A stretch of DNA of 64,000 nucleotides from Pelagibius sp050330205 (GCA_050330205.1 JBHJOA010000047.1:124001-188000), one strand, 5' to 3'; shown: positions 19,380-30,054, numbered from the stretch's first letter. The notes: generated by a model not told the origin, from the sequence alone. A program made the numbers and translations.

Positions 19380-19754
19380 TCAGCCTGCCGAGGGACCGTC
19401 CTGCGGTTCTGGACCTTCCCGGCCGGCCGGCAGGGTGAGGTTGAAGCCGGCCCCATGCGAAGGGTCGAGCGGGGCCAGCGTGGCGACGAGGCCGCGGCGT
19501 TTCAGGTCGAGGAGGTGACGGCCGAGACGCCCGAAGAGGGTCTCGCCGCTGTCGGGCGTGGCCGCATCGATGCGGACGACGACGGAGCGGCCGACGTCGC
19601 GGAAGCGCTGGCGCTCCACCATGCGGTCGACCGAGGCGACGGCATGGGCGAGGTCGAGGCCGGTGAGGTCGAGTTCGTAATCCGCTTCGCCACGGCGGTC
19701 GAGCAGGCGCTCCAAGCGCCGGCCCTCCGACCCGCTGAGGCCGTCGTCCGCCAT
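19380..19754 (-). CDS. Hypothetical protein between odhB and lpd
   Basis: The 124-residue protein starts 7 bases after odhB and is followed by lpd after 101 bases, so it is probably co-transcribed with both. The central part (YELDLTGLDLAHAVASVDRMVERQRF, then VVVRIDAATPDSGETLF) has some flavour of the small Smr fold. The usual Smr HGxG motif is missing, so no family is claimed. The C-terminus is Pro/Gly-rich. There is no signal peptide or membrane segment. Its position inside the 2-oxoglutarate dehydrogenase group suggests a link to that complex, but this is inference. Confidence 0.65.
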   Translation of the reverse strand: MADDGLSGSEGRRLERLLDRRGEADYELDLTGLDLAHAVASVDRMVERQRFRDVGRSVVVRIDAATPDSGETLFGRLGRHLLDLKRRGLVATLAPLDPSHGAGFNLTLPAGREGPEPQDGPSAG

Positions 19755-19761
19755 GCGGGGC

Positions 19762-21513
19762 CTACATCCCGATCAGCAGGCGCTGCGGATCCTCGATGGC
19801 TTCCTTCACGCGCACCAGGAAGGTGACCGCCTCGCGGCCGTCGATGATGCGGTGGTCGTAGGACAGCGCCAGGTACATCATCGGGCGGATCTCGACCTTG
19901 CCGTTCACCGCCACCGGGCGTTCCTGGATCTTGTGCAGGCCGAGGATCGCCGACTGCGGCATGTTGAGGATCGGCGTCGACATCATCGAGCCGAAGACGC
20001 CGCCGTTGGTGATGGTGAAGGTGCCGCCGCTCATCTCGTCCATCGACAGCTTGCCGTCGCGGCCCTTGGCGGCGAGTTCGCCCAGCGCCTTCTCGATCTC
20101 GGCGAAAGACTTCTTGTCGCAGTCGCGCAGGACCGGAACCATCAGGCCGTTCGGTGTCGAGACCGCCATGCCGACGTTGTAGAAATGGTGGTAGACGATC
20201 TCGTCGCCGTCGATGCGCGCGTTGACCGCCGGCAGTTCCTGCAGCGCGCCGACCACCGCCTTGGTGAAAAAGGACGAGAAGCCGAGCTTCACGCCGTGCT
20301 TCTTCTCGAAGGCGTCCTTGTACTGCTGGCGCAGGGCCATCACCGCGCTCATGTCGCACTCGTTGAAGGTGGTGAGCATGGCCGCGGTGTTCTGCGCTTC
20401 CTTCAGGCGGCGCGCGATGGTCTGGCGCAGCTTGGTCATGCGCACGCGCTCCTCGCGGGCGCCGCCCTCCGTGGCCGGCGCGGAGGGCGCCGGCGCCTTC
20501 GCCTGGGCGGGCGCCTCGGCAGCCGCCGGCGCGGCCGGCTCTGCCGTCCCGCCTTCGAGGTAGCCCAGCACGTCTTCCTTGGTGATCCGCCCGCCCTTGC
20601 CGGTCGCCGGGATGACCGCCGGGTCGAGCCCCTTTTCCTCCACCAGTTTGCGCACCGCCGGGCCGAGGTCGCCGACCGCCTGGCTCTCCAGGAACGCCAT
20701 GAGGTCGGACTTGGTGATCTTGCCGCCGGTGCGGCGTGCCGCCGCGGGGTCGAGCTTCTTGCCGTCTGCGGCAGCGGGTGGCGCCGGAGCAGCCGATGGC
20801 GCAGCCGATGGCGCCGGCGCCTCGGCTTTCGCCGATTTCGCCGCCGGGGCCTTGGCGGGAGCCGCCGCGCCCGCGCCGGCTGCGAAAACGCCGAGCAGGG
20901 CGCCGACCTCGACGGTGGCGCCCTCTTCCGCCGCGATGGACTTCAGCGCCCCCGCGGCCGGCGCGTTGACCTCCAGGGTCACCTTGTCGGTTTCCAGCTC
21001 GACCAGCGGCTCGTCGGCGGCCGCCGCCTCGCCGGGCTGCTTCAGCCACTTGGCGACGGTCGCCTCGCTGACCGACTCGCCCAGGGTGGGCACCGTGATG
21101 TCCATAGCCTCGCCGGCGGCCTCGCCGGCGGCTTCGCCGGACGGCGCGGCCTCGGGTGCCGGCTCTTCCTTGGGCGTCGGCTTCGACTCCGGCTTCGACT
21201 CGGGCTTGGCCTCCGACTTCGCTTCGGGCTTGGGCTCGGATTTGGGCTTGGGTTCGGGCTTCGCCGCCGCGCCGTCGCCCTCGCCGATGCGCCCGAGCAG
21301 GGCGCCGACCTCGACGTTGTCGCCCTCGGCGGCCACCACTTCCGACAGCACGCCGGCGACCGAGGCGTTCACCTCCAGGGTCACCTTGTCGGTTTCCAGT
21401 TCGACCACCGGCTCGTCGACGGCGACCGCGTCGCCGGGCTGCTTCAGCCACTGCGCGACCGTCGCCTCGCTGACCGACTCGCCCAGGGTGGGCACCGTGA
21501 TGTCTGTTGCCAT
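19762..21513 (-). CDS. odhB: 2-oxoglutarate dehydrogenase E2, dihydrolipoyl succinyltransferase, with two lipoyl domains
   Basis: The 583-residue E2 core carries succinyl groups from SucA to CoA. Two lipoyl domains are visible at residues 1-77 and 137-211, each with the lipoylated lysine in ETDKVTLEV (Lys43 and Lys177). A Glu/Lys/Pro-rich linker separates them. Next come two peripheral-subunit-binding-like segments, a shortened one near 253-277 and a fuller one near 281-320. The catalytic domain from about 355 has SYDHRIIDGREAV (His554, Asp558). Typical OdhB has one lipoyl domain and about 400-420 residues, so this protein is enlarged by an internal duplication. It lies 74 bases after sucA. 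Confidence 0.96.
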   Translation of the reverse strand: MATDITVPTLGESVSEATVAQWLKQPGDAVAVDEPVVELETDKVTLEVNASVAGVLSEVVAAEGDNVEVGALLGRIGEGDGAAAKPEPKPKSEPKPEAKSEAKPESKPESKPTPKEEPAPEAAPSGEAAGEAAGEAMDITVPTLGESVSEATVAKWLKQPGEAAAADEPLVELETDKVTLEVNAPAAGALKSIAAEEGATVEVGALLGVFAAGAGAAAPAKAPAAKSAKAEAPAPSAAPSAAPAPPAAADGKKLDPAAARRTGGKITKSDLMAFLESQAVGDLGPAVRKLVEEKGLDPAVIPATGKGGRITKEDVLGYLEGGTAEPAAPAAAEAPAQAKAPAPSAPATEGGAREERVRMTKLRQTIARRLKEAQNTAAMLTTFNECDMSAVMALRQQYKDAFEKKHGVKLGFSSFFTKAVVGALQELPAVNARIDGDEIVYHHFYNVGMAVSTPNGLMVPVLRDCDKKSFAEIEKALGELAAKGRDGKLSMDEMSGGTFTITNGGVFGSMMSTPILNMPQSAILGLHKIQERPVAVNGKVEIRPMMYLALSYDHRIIDGREAVTFLVRVKEAIEDPQRLLIGM

Positions 21514-21587
21514 CTCCGCTCTCGTTCTATCGGCCGATCCTGGCGCCGCCGTACCGTTTCATGACCGGACCGCCTGCCGCCGCGGGG

Positions 21588-24500
21588 TCACTCCGCCGCC
21601 TGGCCCTTGCCGGCCGCTTTCTGCCGCGCCTCGCTATGGGCACGGCGCGATTCGATGCGGCCCATGCGCTTCTTACCCAGCGTGAGGGCGTCGTCAAGCA
21701 GGCTCGCCTGTTCCACGACGTGGCGCTTGTGGGACCCGGTGGCCGGCGAGGCCGCGGACGGGCGGCCCGCGTAGCGCGGACGCGGCCTGTCGAAGCCGAC
21801 TTCTTCGGCCACCTCCTCGATGAAGGTGGACACGAAGCTCCAGGCCCCCATGTTGCGCGGCTCCTCCTGGCACCATACCAGGTCGCAGTGTTTGTAGGCC
21901 TGCAGTTCCTGCGACAGGGCATCGACCGGGAAGGGATAGAGCTGCTCCAGGCGCAGGAAGTGGATATCGGTGATGCCGCGCTTCTCGCGCTCCTCCAGCA
22001 GGTCGTAGTAGACCTTGCCGGAGCACAGCACCACCTGCTTGGCCTCTTTGGGATCGCTCGGCACCTGGTCGCAGTAAAGCACCCGGTGGAAGCAGCTGCC
22101 GGGGCCGAAGGATTCCAGGTCGGAGACGCAGCGCTTGTGGCGCAGCAGCGACTTCGGCGTGAAGACGATCAGCGGCTTGCGGAACTCGCGGTGGAGCTGC
22201 CGGCGCAGCACATGGAAGTAATTCGCCGGCGTGGTGCAGTTGACGACCTGCAGGTTGTCCTCGGCGCAGAGCTGCAGGTAGCGCTCGATCCTGGCCGAGG
22301 AGTGTTCCGGCCCCTGCCCCTCGTAGCCGTGCGGCAGCAGCATCACCAGGCCGCAGAGGCGCAGCCACTTCGACTCGCCGGAAGCGATGAACTGATCGAT
22401 GATGATCTGCGCGCCGTTGGAGAAGTCGCCGAACTGCGCCTCCCAGGCCACCAGCGCGCGCGGCTCCGCCAGGGAAAAGCCATACTCGAAACCGAGCACG
22501 GCCAGTTCGCTGAGCGGCGAGTCGACGATCTCCAGGCGCGCCTGGTCGTCACGCAGGTGCGCCAGCGGCTTGTAGGTCTCCTCCGTCTGCTGATCGACCA
22601 GCGCGGCATGGCGCTGCGAGAAGGTGCCGCGGTTGCTGTCCTGGCCGGACAGCCGCACCGGATGGCCCTCGATCAGCAGGGTGCCGAAGGCGAGCGCCTC
22701 GGCGGTCGCCCAGTCGATATCCTTGCCGCTCTCGATCATCTTGCGCTTGGCGTCGAGCTGGCGCGCCACCTTGCGGTTGAGGTTGAAATCGGCCGGCACC
22801 TTGGTGAGCGCGATGCCGATCTCCTTGAGGGTCTCCAGCGGCACCGCGGTCTTGCCGCGGCGCGGATCGAATCCCCGGGCGACGTCGAGACCGGACCAGG
22901 CACCTTCGAGCCAGTCCGCCTTGTTGGGCTTGTAGTTCTTGGCAACCTGGAAGTCCTGGTCCAGGCGATCGGTCCACTCCTGCAGCATGCCCTCGACTTC
23001 GCCTTCGGTGCAGGTGCTCTCGGCGACCAGTTTCTCGGCGTAGATCCTGCGGACCGTCGGGTGACTGCCGATCGCCTTGTACATCAGCGGCTGGGTGAAC
23101 GCAGGCTCGTCGCCCTCGTTGTGGCCGAAGCGGCGATAGCAGAACATGTCGATGATGACGTCCTTGTGGAACGTCTGCCGGAACTCCGTGGCGATGCGCG
23201 CCACGTGGGTCACCGCCTCCGGATCGTCGCCGTTCACGTGGAAGATCGGCGCCTGGATGATCTTCGCCACGTCGGAGCAATAGGGGCCCGAGCGCGAATT
23301 GATCGGGTTCGTGGTGAAGCCGATCTGGTTGTTCACGATGAAGTGGATGGTGCCGCCGATGCGGTAGCCCTTCAGTTCCGAGAGGTCGAGGGTCTCCGGC
23401 ACCAGGCCCTGGCCGGCGAAGGCGGCATCGCCGTGCATCAGCAGGGCCATGACCTCGCTGCGGTCTTTGTACTTGCCCTGCTCCTGCTTGGCCCGGACCT
23501 TGCCGACCACCACGGGATTGACCGCTTCCAGGTGCGAAGGATTGGCGGTCAGCGAGAGGTGGATCGAATTGCCGTCGAACTCGCGGTCGGAGGAGGTGCC
23601 GAGATGGTACTTCACGTCGCCCGAGCCGCCGACGTCCTCCGGGTGGGCGGCGCCACCCTCGAACTCAGAGAAGATCGCCGTGAAGGGCTTGCTCATGAAA
23701 TTGGCGAGCACGTTGAGGCGGCCGCGGTGCGGCATGCCGATCACCACCTCCTTGAGGCCAAGCTGGCCGCCGCGCTTGAGGATCTGCTCCAGGGCCGGGA
23801 TCATCGACTCGCCGCCGTCGAGGCCGAAGCGCTTGGTGCCGGTGTACTTCTTGTTGAGGAATTGCTCGAAAGTCTCGGCGGCGGTCAGTCGCTCCAGGAT
23901 GGCGCGCTTGCCGTTGACCGTAAAGTCCGGCTGGTTGCGGATCGACTCGATGCGCTCCTGGATCCAGGCCTTCTGGGCCGGGTCCTGGATGTGCATGAAT
24001 TCGACGCCGATCGACCCGCAGTAGGTGGCGCGCACCACCTCGACGATCTTGCGCAGCGAGGCGGTCTCGAGGCCCAGGACCTTGTCGATGAAGATCGGGC
24101 GGTCCATGTCCGCGTCGGTGAAGCCGTAGCTGCGCGGATCCAGCTCCGGATGCGGATCGATCGGCTTCAGGCCGAGAGGATCGAGGTTGGCCTCCAGGTG
24201 ACCGCGCACCCGGTAGGCGCGGATCAGCATTAGGGCGCGGATGGAATCGAGGGTGGCGGCCCGCACCGCGGGATCGTCGACGCTGGCCCGCTCGCCGAGT
24301 CGGGGAGTGGGAGAGACGCCGGCAACGGCGGCGGCGGCGCCGGAAGCGCCGCCGTTCAGCTTTTCGATGACTGCCCTGGCTTCGTCGTCCAGGTCCGCGA
24401 AGAAGGTCCTCCAGTCGTCGTTCACGGACCCGGGGTCGCGGACGAACTTGTGGTAGAGGTCCGTCAGCATCGCCGCTTGGGACTGAGAGTAGGTCGTCAT
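21588..24500 (-). CDS. sucA: 2-oxoglutarate dehydrogenase E1
   Basis: The 970-residue thiamine-diphosphate enzyme decarboxylates 2-oxoglutarate and passes the succinyl group to the E2 lipoyl arm. The N-terminus has the short E2-contact segment followed by DDWRTFF. The core shows GMPHRGRLNVLANF, the LMHGDAAFAGQG region and a GHNEGDEPAFTQPLMY segment. The C-terminal half has LPHGYEGQGPEHSSAR and WCQEEPRNMGAW. The length is typical. It follows sucD by 61 bases and precedes odhB by 74, so mdh to lpd probably form one long TCA operon or a few overlapping ones. Confidence 0.97.
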   Translation of the reverse strand: MTTYSQSQAAMLTDLYHKFVRDPGSVNDDWRTFFADLDDEARAVIEKLNGGASGAAAAVAGVSPTPRLGERASVDDPAVRAATLDSIRALMLIRAYRVRGHLEANLDPLGLKPIDPHPELDPRSYGFTDADMDRPIFIDKVLGLETASLRKIVEVVRATYCGSIGVEFMHIQDPAQKAWIQERIESIRNQPDFTVNGKRAILERLTAAETFEQFLNKKYTGTKRFGLDGGESMIPALEQILKRGGQLGLKEVVIGMPHRGRLNVLANFMSKPFTAIFSEFEGGAAHPEDVGGSGDVKYHLGTSSDREFDGNSIHLSLTANPSHLEAVNPVVVGKVRAKQEQGKYKDRSEVMALLMHGDAAFAGQGLVPETLDLSELKGYRIGGTIHFIVNNQIGFTTNPINSRSGPYCSDVAKIIQAPIFHVNGDDPEAVTHVARIATEFRQTFHKDVIIDMFCYRRFGHNEGDEPAFTQPLMYKAIGSHPTVRRIYAEKLVAESTCTEGEVEGMLQEWTDRLDQDFQVAKNYKPNKADWLEGAWSGLDVARGFDPRRGKTAVPLETLKEIGIALTKVPADFNLNRKVARQLDAKRKMIESGKDIDWATAEALAFGTLLIEGHPVRLSGQDSNRGTFSQRHAALVDQQTEETYKPLAHLRDDQARLEIVDSPLSELAVLGFEYGFSLAEPRALVAWEAQFGDFSNGAQIIIDQFIASGESKWLRLCGLVMLLPHGYEGQGPEHSSARIERYLQLCAEDNLQVVNCTTPANYFHVLRRQLHREFRKPLIVFTPKSLLRHKRCVSDLESFGPGSCFHRVLYCDQVPSDPKEAKQVVLCSGKVYYDLLEEREKRGITDIHFLRLEQLYPFPVDALSQELQAYKHCDLVWCQEEPRNMGAWSFVSTFIEEVAEEVGFDRPRPRYAGRPSAASPATGSHKRHVVEQASLLDDALTLGKKRMGRIESRRAHSEARQKAAGKGQAAE

Positions 24501-24561
24501 GCTCGTTCCCGGCCCGGGCCGGGCAACCCCGACCCCAGGCCGCCTTCCGCGTTTGGTGCCG

Positions 24562-25436
24562 CTAGCCGCCCATGGCTTGCAGCATGGTCGATCCCAGACT
24601 GGCCGGCGAGTCCGCCATCAGGAACCCGGCCGATTTCAGTGCCTCGATCTTGTCGCCCGCACCGCCCTTGCCGCCGGCGATAATCGCCCCGGCATGGCCC
24701 ATGCGGCGTCCCGGCGGCGCCGTGACGCCGGCGATGAAACCACAAATAGGTTTCTTTACCTTTGACGCTCGGTAGAACTCCGCCGCCTCTTCCTCCGCCG
24801 TGCCGCCGATCTCGCCGATCATGATGATACCCTCGGTCTTGGGATCGGCAAGGAAGGCGTCGAGGCAGTCGATGAAGTCAGTGCCGTTGACCGGGTCGCC
24901 GCCGATGCCGATGCAGGTGGTCTGCCCGAGGCCCGCGGCGGTGGTCTGGGCCACGGCCTCGTAGGTCAGCGTGCCCGAGCGCGATACCACGCCGATCCTG
25001 CCGGCCGAGTGGATGTGGCCCGGCATGATGCCGATCTTGCACTCGTCGGGGGTGATGATGCCCGGGCAGTTCGGCCCGATGAGGCGCGACGGCGAGCCGG
25101 CGAGAGCGCGCTTCACCTTCACCATGTCGAGCACGGGGATGCCTTCGGTGATGCAGACGATGAGCTCAACCTCGGCGTCGATGGCCTCCAGGATGGCGTC
25201 GGCCGCAAACGGCGGCGGCACATAGATGACGCTAGCATTTGCACCGGTCTTTTCAAAAGCCTCCGCGACGGTATTGAACACCGGCAGATCCAGGTGCGTG
25301 GTGCCGCCCTTGCCCGGCGTGACGCCGCCGACCATCCTGGTGCCATAGGCGATCGCCTGCTCGGAGTGGAAGGTCCCCTGCGCGCCGGTGAAGCCCTGGC
25401 AGATGACCTTGGTGTTCTTGTCGACCAGCACGGACA

Positions 25437-25437
<1 letters not shown>
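24562..25437 (-). CDS. sucD: Succinyl-CoA synthetase alpha subunit
   Basis: The 291-residue subunit binds CoA and carries the phosphorylated histidine. The CoA site is at GFTGAQGTFHSEQAI. IGPNCPGIITP and the RRMGHAGAII stretch with the phospho-histidine are present. With SucC it makes ATP or GTP from succinyl-CoA. Its ATG shares one base with the sucC stop (TGATG), so translation is coupled. Confidence 0.98.
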
Positions 25438-26629
<1,192 letters not shown>

Positions 26630-26633
<4 letters not shown>

Positions 26634-26920
26634 TGACTGCCGCTTTTGTTTGGTTGGAGAAGTTCAGGCATCCAGGACTGGGACTTTCCCACGGTTGATC
26701 GGTCTGCTGCGCTTCGCTCAAGTGAAACCCGCAACGGCACCCGTGTTCCCCCTGGTATTGTTCGGGACCGCCCGTGTTCCAGCACTGTCCGGGACCCGCG
26801 ATACCTTAACACTCCATCCTCGCAGCGCAACCTGGCGAAGCCCCGGATTCTGGCGGTTTTCGGTCCAAATTTCGGCCCAATTCCGGGCTTTATTTCGGTC
26901 CAATCGCGCTCTTCCGCCAC
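26630..26920 (-). CDS. Candidate 96-residue coupling ORF between mdh and sucC
   Basis: A GTG at 26920 is preceded at 4 bases by a strong AAGGAG that itself overlaps the end of the mdh stop codon. The frame runs the whole gap, and its TGA overlaps the sucC ATG as ATGA. The predicted product is basic, with no recognised domain, and contains imperfect repeats around GPKFGPK. The start, ribosome site and coupled stop argue that ribosomes do translate it. Against this, other frames on both strands are also open, and the product looks like no known family. It may be a translated spacer that delivers ribosomes to sucC rather than a functional protein. Confidence 0.4.
26859..26903. repeat. Three short TTCGGYCCAA repeats between mdh and sucC
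   Basis: Copies of TTCGGTCCAA or TTCGGCCCAA lie at 26859-26868, 26871-26880 and 26894-26903 with AT-rich spacers. They fall within the candidate coupling ORF, just after mdh. No function is visible. Confidence 0.6.
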
Positions 26921-26928
26921 TCTTCTCC

Positions 26929-27945
26929 TTACTTCTTCGCCGTTGCTTTGGAAGTGGTCTTTTTAGTTGACGACTTCTTGCCGGCGGGTGCGGCCTTCAT
27001 CAAGCCCTTGCAGGTCTCGACCAGCCCGGCCACCGCGCCGACCGACTTGCCGAGCATCGCCTTCTCGCCCTTGGTGAGCTCCAGTTCGACGATGCGCTCG
27101 ACGCCCTTGGCGCCGATCACCACCGGCACGCCGACATAGAGGTTCTTCACCCCGTACTGGCCGCTCAGGTGGGCCGCGCAGGGCAGCACGCGCTTCTTGT
27201 CCTTGAGGTAGGACTCGGCCATGAGAATCGCCGAGGAAGCCGGCGCATAGAAGGCCGAGCCGGTCTTCAGCAGGCCGACGATCTCGGCCCCGCCGTCGCG
27301 GGTGCGCTGCACGATCGCGTCCAGGCGCTGCTTGGAGAGCCAGCCCATCTTGATGAGATCCGGCAGGGGAATGCCGGCGACGGTGGAGTGGCGCACCATC
27401 GGCACCATGGTATCGCCATGGCCGCCGAGCACGAAGGCGCTGACGTCCTCCACCGAGACGCTCAGTTCCTCGGCGAGGAAGTAGCGGAAGCGCGCCGAAT
27501 CCAGCACGCCGGCCATGCCGACCACCATGTGGGCCGGCAGGCCGCTGGCCTGCTGCAGCACCCAGACCATGGCGTCCAGCGGGTTGGTGATGCAGATCAC
27601 AAAGGCCTTGGGGCAGTTCTTCTTGATGCCCTCGCCGACCGCGTTCATCACCTTGATGTTGATGGCCAGCAGGTCGTCGCGGCTCATGCCCGGCTTGCGG
27701 GCGACGCCGGCGGTGACGATGACCACGTCGGCACCCTTGATCGCCTTGTAGTCGCTGGCACCGGCGAACTTGGCGTCGTAACCCTCGACCGGGGTCGACT
27801 GGGCGAGATCCAGGGCCTTGCCCTGCGGCACGCCGTCGACGATGTCGAAGAGGACCACGTCCCCCAGTTCCTTCAACCCGGCGAGCAGCGCCAGGGTGCC
27901 GCCGATGTTGCCGGCGCCGACCAGCGCGATCTTGTTGCGAGCCAT
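26929..27945 (-). CDS. mdh: Malate dehydrogenase with lysine-rich tail
   Basis: The 338-residue protein is an NAD-dependent malate dehydrogenase of the lactate dehydrogenase-like group. It has VGAGNIGGTLALL for NAD binding, an aspartate in VLFDIVDG typical for NAD preference, ITNPLDAMVW, the catalytic histidine in LGGHGDTMVPM, and substrate arginines. The core ends at about residue 316. A 20-residue tail rich in Lys, Ser and Thr follows, which most homologues of about 320 residues lack. It is the first gene of the mdh-sucCD-sucA-odhB-lpd series. Confidence 0.97.
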   Translation of the reverse strand: MARNKIALVGAGNIGGTLALLAGLKELGDVVLFDIVDGVPQGKALDLAQSTPVEGYDAKFAGASDYKAIKGADVVIVTAGVARKPGMSRDDLLAINIKVMNAVGEGIKKNCPKAFVICITNPLDAMVWVLQQASGLPAHMVVGMAGVLDSARFRYFLAEELSVSVEDVSAFVLGGHGDTMVPMVRHSTVAGIPLPDLIKMGWLSKQRLDAIVQRTRDGGAEIVGLLKTGSAFYAPASSAILMAESYLKDKKRVLPCAAHLSGQYGVKNLYVGVPVVIGAKGVERIVELELTKGEKAMLGKSVGAVAGLVETCKGLMKAAPAGKKSSTKKTTSKATAKK

Positions 27946-28106
27946 TTCCTTTGAATCCTCGATCGATGTGAGCGGTCACGAACGCGAGCCACGGGTGCCG
28001 CCAGACCTCCCGTCAGGTTGCACTGCGGCATTGCCGCGTTTCCTAGCGCGATTCAGCAGCCGGAGCAAGGCGCCCGCGGCGCAAACCGCCCCGGCGGCGG
28101 CGAGAT

Positions 28107-29258
28107 TTACGTCATGTGCGCCTTGGCGATGTAGTCCGCCGAGCGCATCTCCTGCAGCCGGCTGACCGTGCGCTGGAACTCGACGGCGCCATCGCCCGAG
28201 GGATAGAGCCGCTCCGGCGGCGCCGCCGCCGAAACCACCAGTTTCACCCGGTGCTCGTAGAGTGCGTCGATCAGGGTCATGAAGCGGCGCGCTTCGTTGC
28301 GGTTCTCGGCCGAGAGGCTGGGCACTCCGGACAGCACCACCGTGTGGTAGAGGCCGGCGATGGCCAGGTAGTCGCCCGGCCCCAGGGGCCGTTCGCAGAG
28401 ATCGGCGAAGGAGAATCGCGCGACCCCGCGAGCGGCCAGGGGCACTTCGATCACCCGGCCCTTGTAGTGCAGGCTGTCGGGCCCGGCCTGCGCCCCCTCC
28501 GTGAGTTCGGCGAAGGCCTTGTCGAGCGCCGCCTCGGCGCGCGGTCCGAGCGGGGCATGGTAGACCGTGATGTCCTTGATCCGCTGCAGGCGGTAGTCGA
28601 CGCCGCTGTCGAGTTCCAGCACGTCGAGGCGCTGTTTCACCAGCGCGACGAAGGGCAGAAAGCGCTCGCGCTGCAGGCCACCCTCGTAGAGCCGGTCCGG
28701 CGGCCAGTTGGAGGTCGCCACCACCACCACGCCGCGCGCGAAAAGCGTCTCGAAGAGGCGCCCGAGGATCATCGCGTCGGCGATGTTGACGACATGGAAC
28801 TCGTCGAAGCAGAGCAGCCAGGTTTCGCCGGCCAGGGCCTCGGCGATGTCCGGCAGCGGGTCCGCCCTGTCCTTGTTGGCGGGGTCCTGGCGCCAGGCGT
28901 GCAGGCGTTCCTGGATCTCCTGCATGAAGGCATGGAAATGCACCCGGCGCTTCCGCTCGACCGGCGCGCTGGCGAAGAACAGGTCCATCAGCATCGACTT
29001 GCCGGTGCCGACTCCGCCGAAGATGTAAAGGCCCTGGGGCGGCTCGTCGCGACGCCGTGCCAGGCCCAGCCGCGCCTTCCAGCCGCCGCCGTTGCCGGCG
29101 GGCGTATAGCCGCGCAGGGCGTTGTGCAGGGACTGCAGCTTCTCGGCGGCCAGTTCCTGGCCGGGGTCGTGGCGCAGGCCGGCCTCGCGCTTCAGCGCCC
29201 GGTAGGCCGCCAGCGGGCCTGCCGGGGTGTGCGAATCCGCCTGCGGTTCCTGCCCCAT
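28107..29258 (-). CDS. zapE: Cell division protein ZapE (AFG1-like ATPase)
   Basis: The 383-residue AAA-like ATPase has the Walker A GGVGTGKSMLMDLF near residue 80, followed by FHAFMQEIQERLH. The Walker B LLCFDEFHVVNIADAMIL and SNWPPDRLYEGGLQRERFLPF are also present. These identify ZapE/LACE1. In E. coli ZapE acts at the division ring, and the mitochondrial homologue handles respiratory-chain proteins. The gene commonly stands just before mdh in alphaproteobacteria, as here, with 161 bases between them. Confidence 0.95.
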   Translation of the reverse strand: MGQEPQADSHTPAGPLAAYRALKREAGLRHDPGQELAAEKLQSLHNALRGYTPAGNGGGWKARLGLARRRDEPPQGLYIFGGVGTGKSMLMDLFFASAPVERKRRVHFHAFMQEIQERLHAWRQDPANKDRADPLPDIAEALAGETWLLCFDEFHVVNIADAMILGRLFETLFARGVVVVATSNWPPDRLYEGGLQRERFLPFVALVKQRLDVLELDSGVDYRLQRIKDITVYHAPLGPRAEAALDKAFAELTEGAQAGPDSLHYKGRVIEVPLAARGVARFSFADLCERPLGPGDYLAIAGLYHTVVLSGVPSLSAENRNEARRFMTLIDALYEHRVKLVVSAAAPPERLYPSGDGAVEFQRTVSRLQEMRSADYIAKAHMT

Positions 29259-29304
29259 GGCGCGGTGTCATAAGGCAAAGCCGGCGGCAGGGGAAGGGTC
29301 CGCC

Positions 29305-30054
29305 TCAGCGCCCCCCGGCGACCCGCAGGACGGCGCCGGTGGTGTAGGAGGCCGCGTCGGAGAGCAGCCAGAGCACGGCCTCGGCGATCTCCTCGGGCTC
29401 GGCGGCGCGGCCGATCGGCATGGTCGGCGCCACCTTCTCCAGGCGTTCCGGCAGGCCCGAGGCGGCGTGGATCTCGGTCCGCACGAAGCCCGGCGCCACC
29501 GCATTCACGCGGATACCCTCGCCGGCGTTCTCCTTGGCGAGGCCGAGGGTGAGACTGTCAACGGCGCCCTTGGAGGCGGCATACCAGACATACTCGCCGG
29601 GGCTGCCGAGGGTGGCCGCGCCGGAGGAGATGTTGACGATGGCGCCGCCGGCCCCGCCGTAGCGCCGCGCCATGCGCCGCACCGCCGCCCGGGCGCACCA
29701 GATGCTGCCCAGCAGGTTCAGGTCGACGACGTCACGAATGGTTTCCGGCGATGCCTCTTCCAGGCGGGCGACCCGCCCGGTGACTCCGGCGTTGTTCACC
29801 AGGGCGGTGAGCGGCGGCAGTTCGGCATCGACGGCGTGGAACAGCCGCTCGACCTCCTCCTCCCGCGCGACGTCGGCCGGCAGCGCCAGGGCGCGGCCGC
29901 CGGCCCGCTCGATCTCCGCCACCACCGCCTCGGCGGCTACCGCGTCGCTGCGATAGTTGACGCAGACCGCATAGCCGCGGGCAGCCCCCAGCCGCGCCAC
30001 CGCCGCGCCGATCCCGCGGCCGCCGCCGGTCACCAGCAAGGTTCTTCCGGACAA
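29305..30054 (-). CDS. Short-chain dehydrogenase/reductase, FabG-like
   Basis: The 249-residue classical SDR has the cofactor motif TGGGRGIGAAVARLGA. A basic residue in NYRSD suggests NADP. NNAGV, a catalytic Ser in NISSGAA and YVWYAASKGAV with Tyr and Lys complete the active site. The C-terminal GAVLRVAGGR is common in FabG-like glucose or 3-oxoacyl reductases. The substrate is unknown. It lies 15 bases downstream of the EamA transporter gene, so the two are probably co-transcribed. Confidence 0.9.
   Translation of the reverse strand: MSGRTLLVTGGGRGIGAAVARLGAARGYAVCVNYRSDAVAAEAVVAEIERAGGRALALPADVAREEEVERLFHAVDAELPPLTALVNNAGVTGRVARLEEASPETIRDVVDLNLLGSIWCARAAVRRMARRYGGAGGAIVNISSGAATLGSPGEYVWYAASKGAVDSLTLGLAKENAGEGIRVNAVAPGFVRTEIHAASGLPERLEKVAPTMPIGRAAEPEEIAEAVLWLLSDAASYTTGAVLRVAGGR

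Noticed and set aside
21507..24233. 908-codon plus-strand open frame
   Set aside because: It is antisense to sucA along nearly its whole length and has no recognisable motif.
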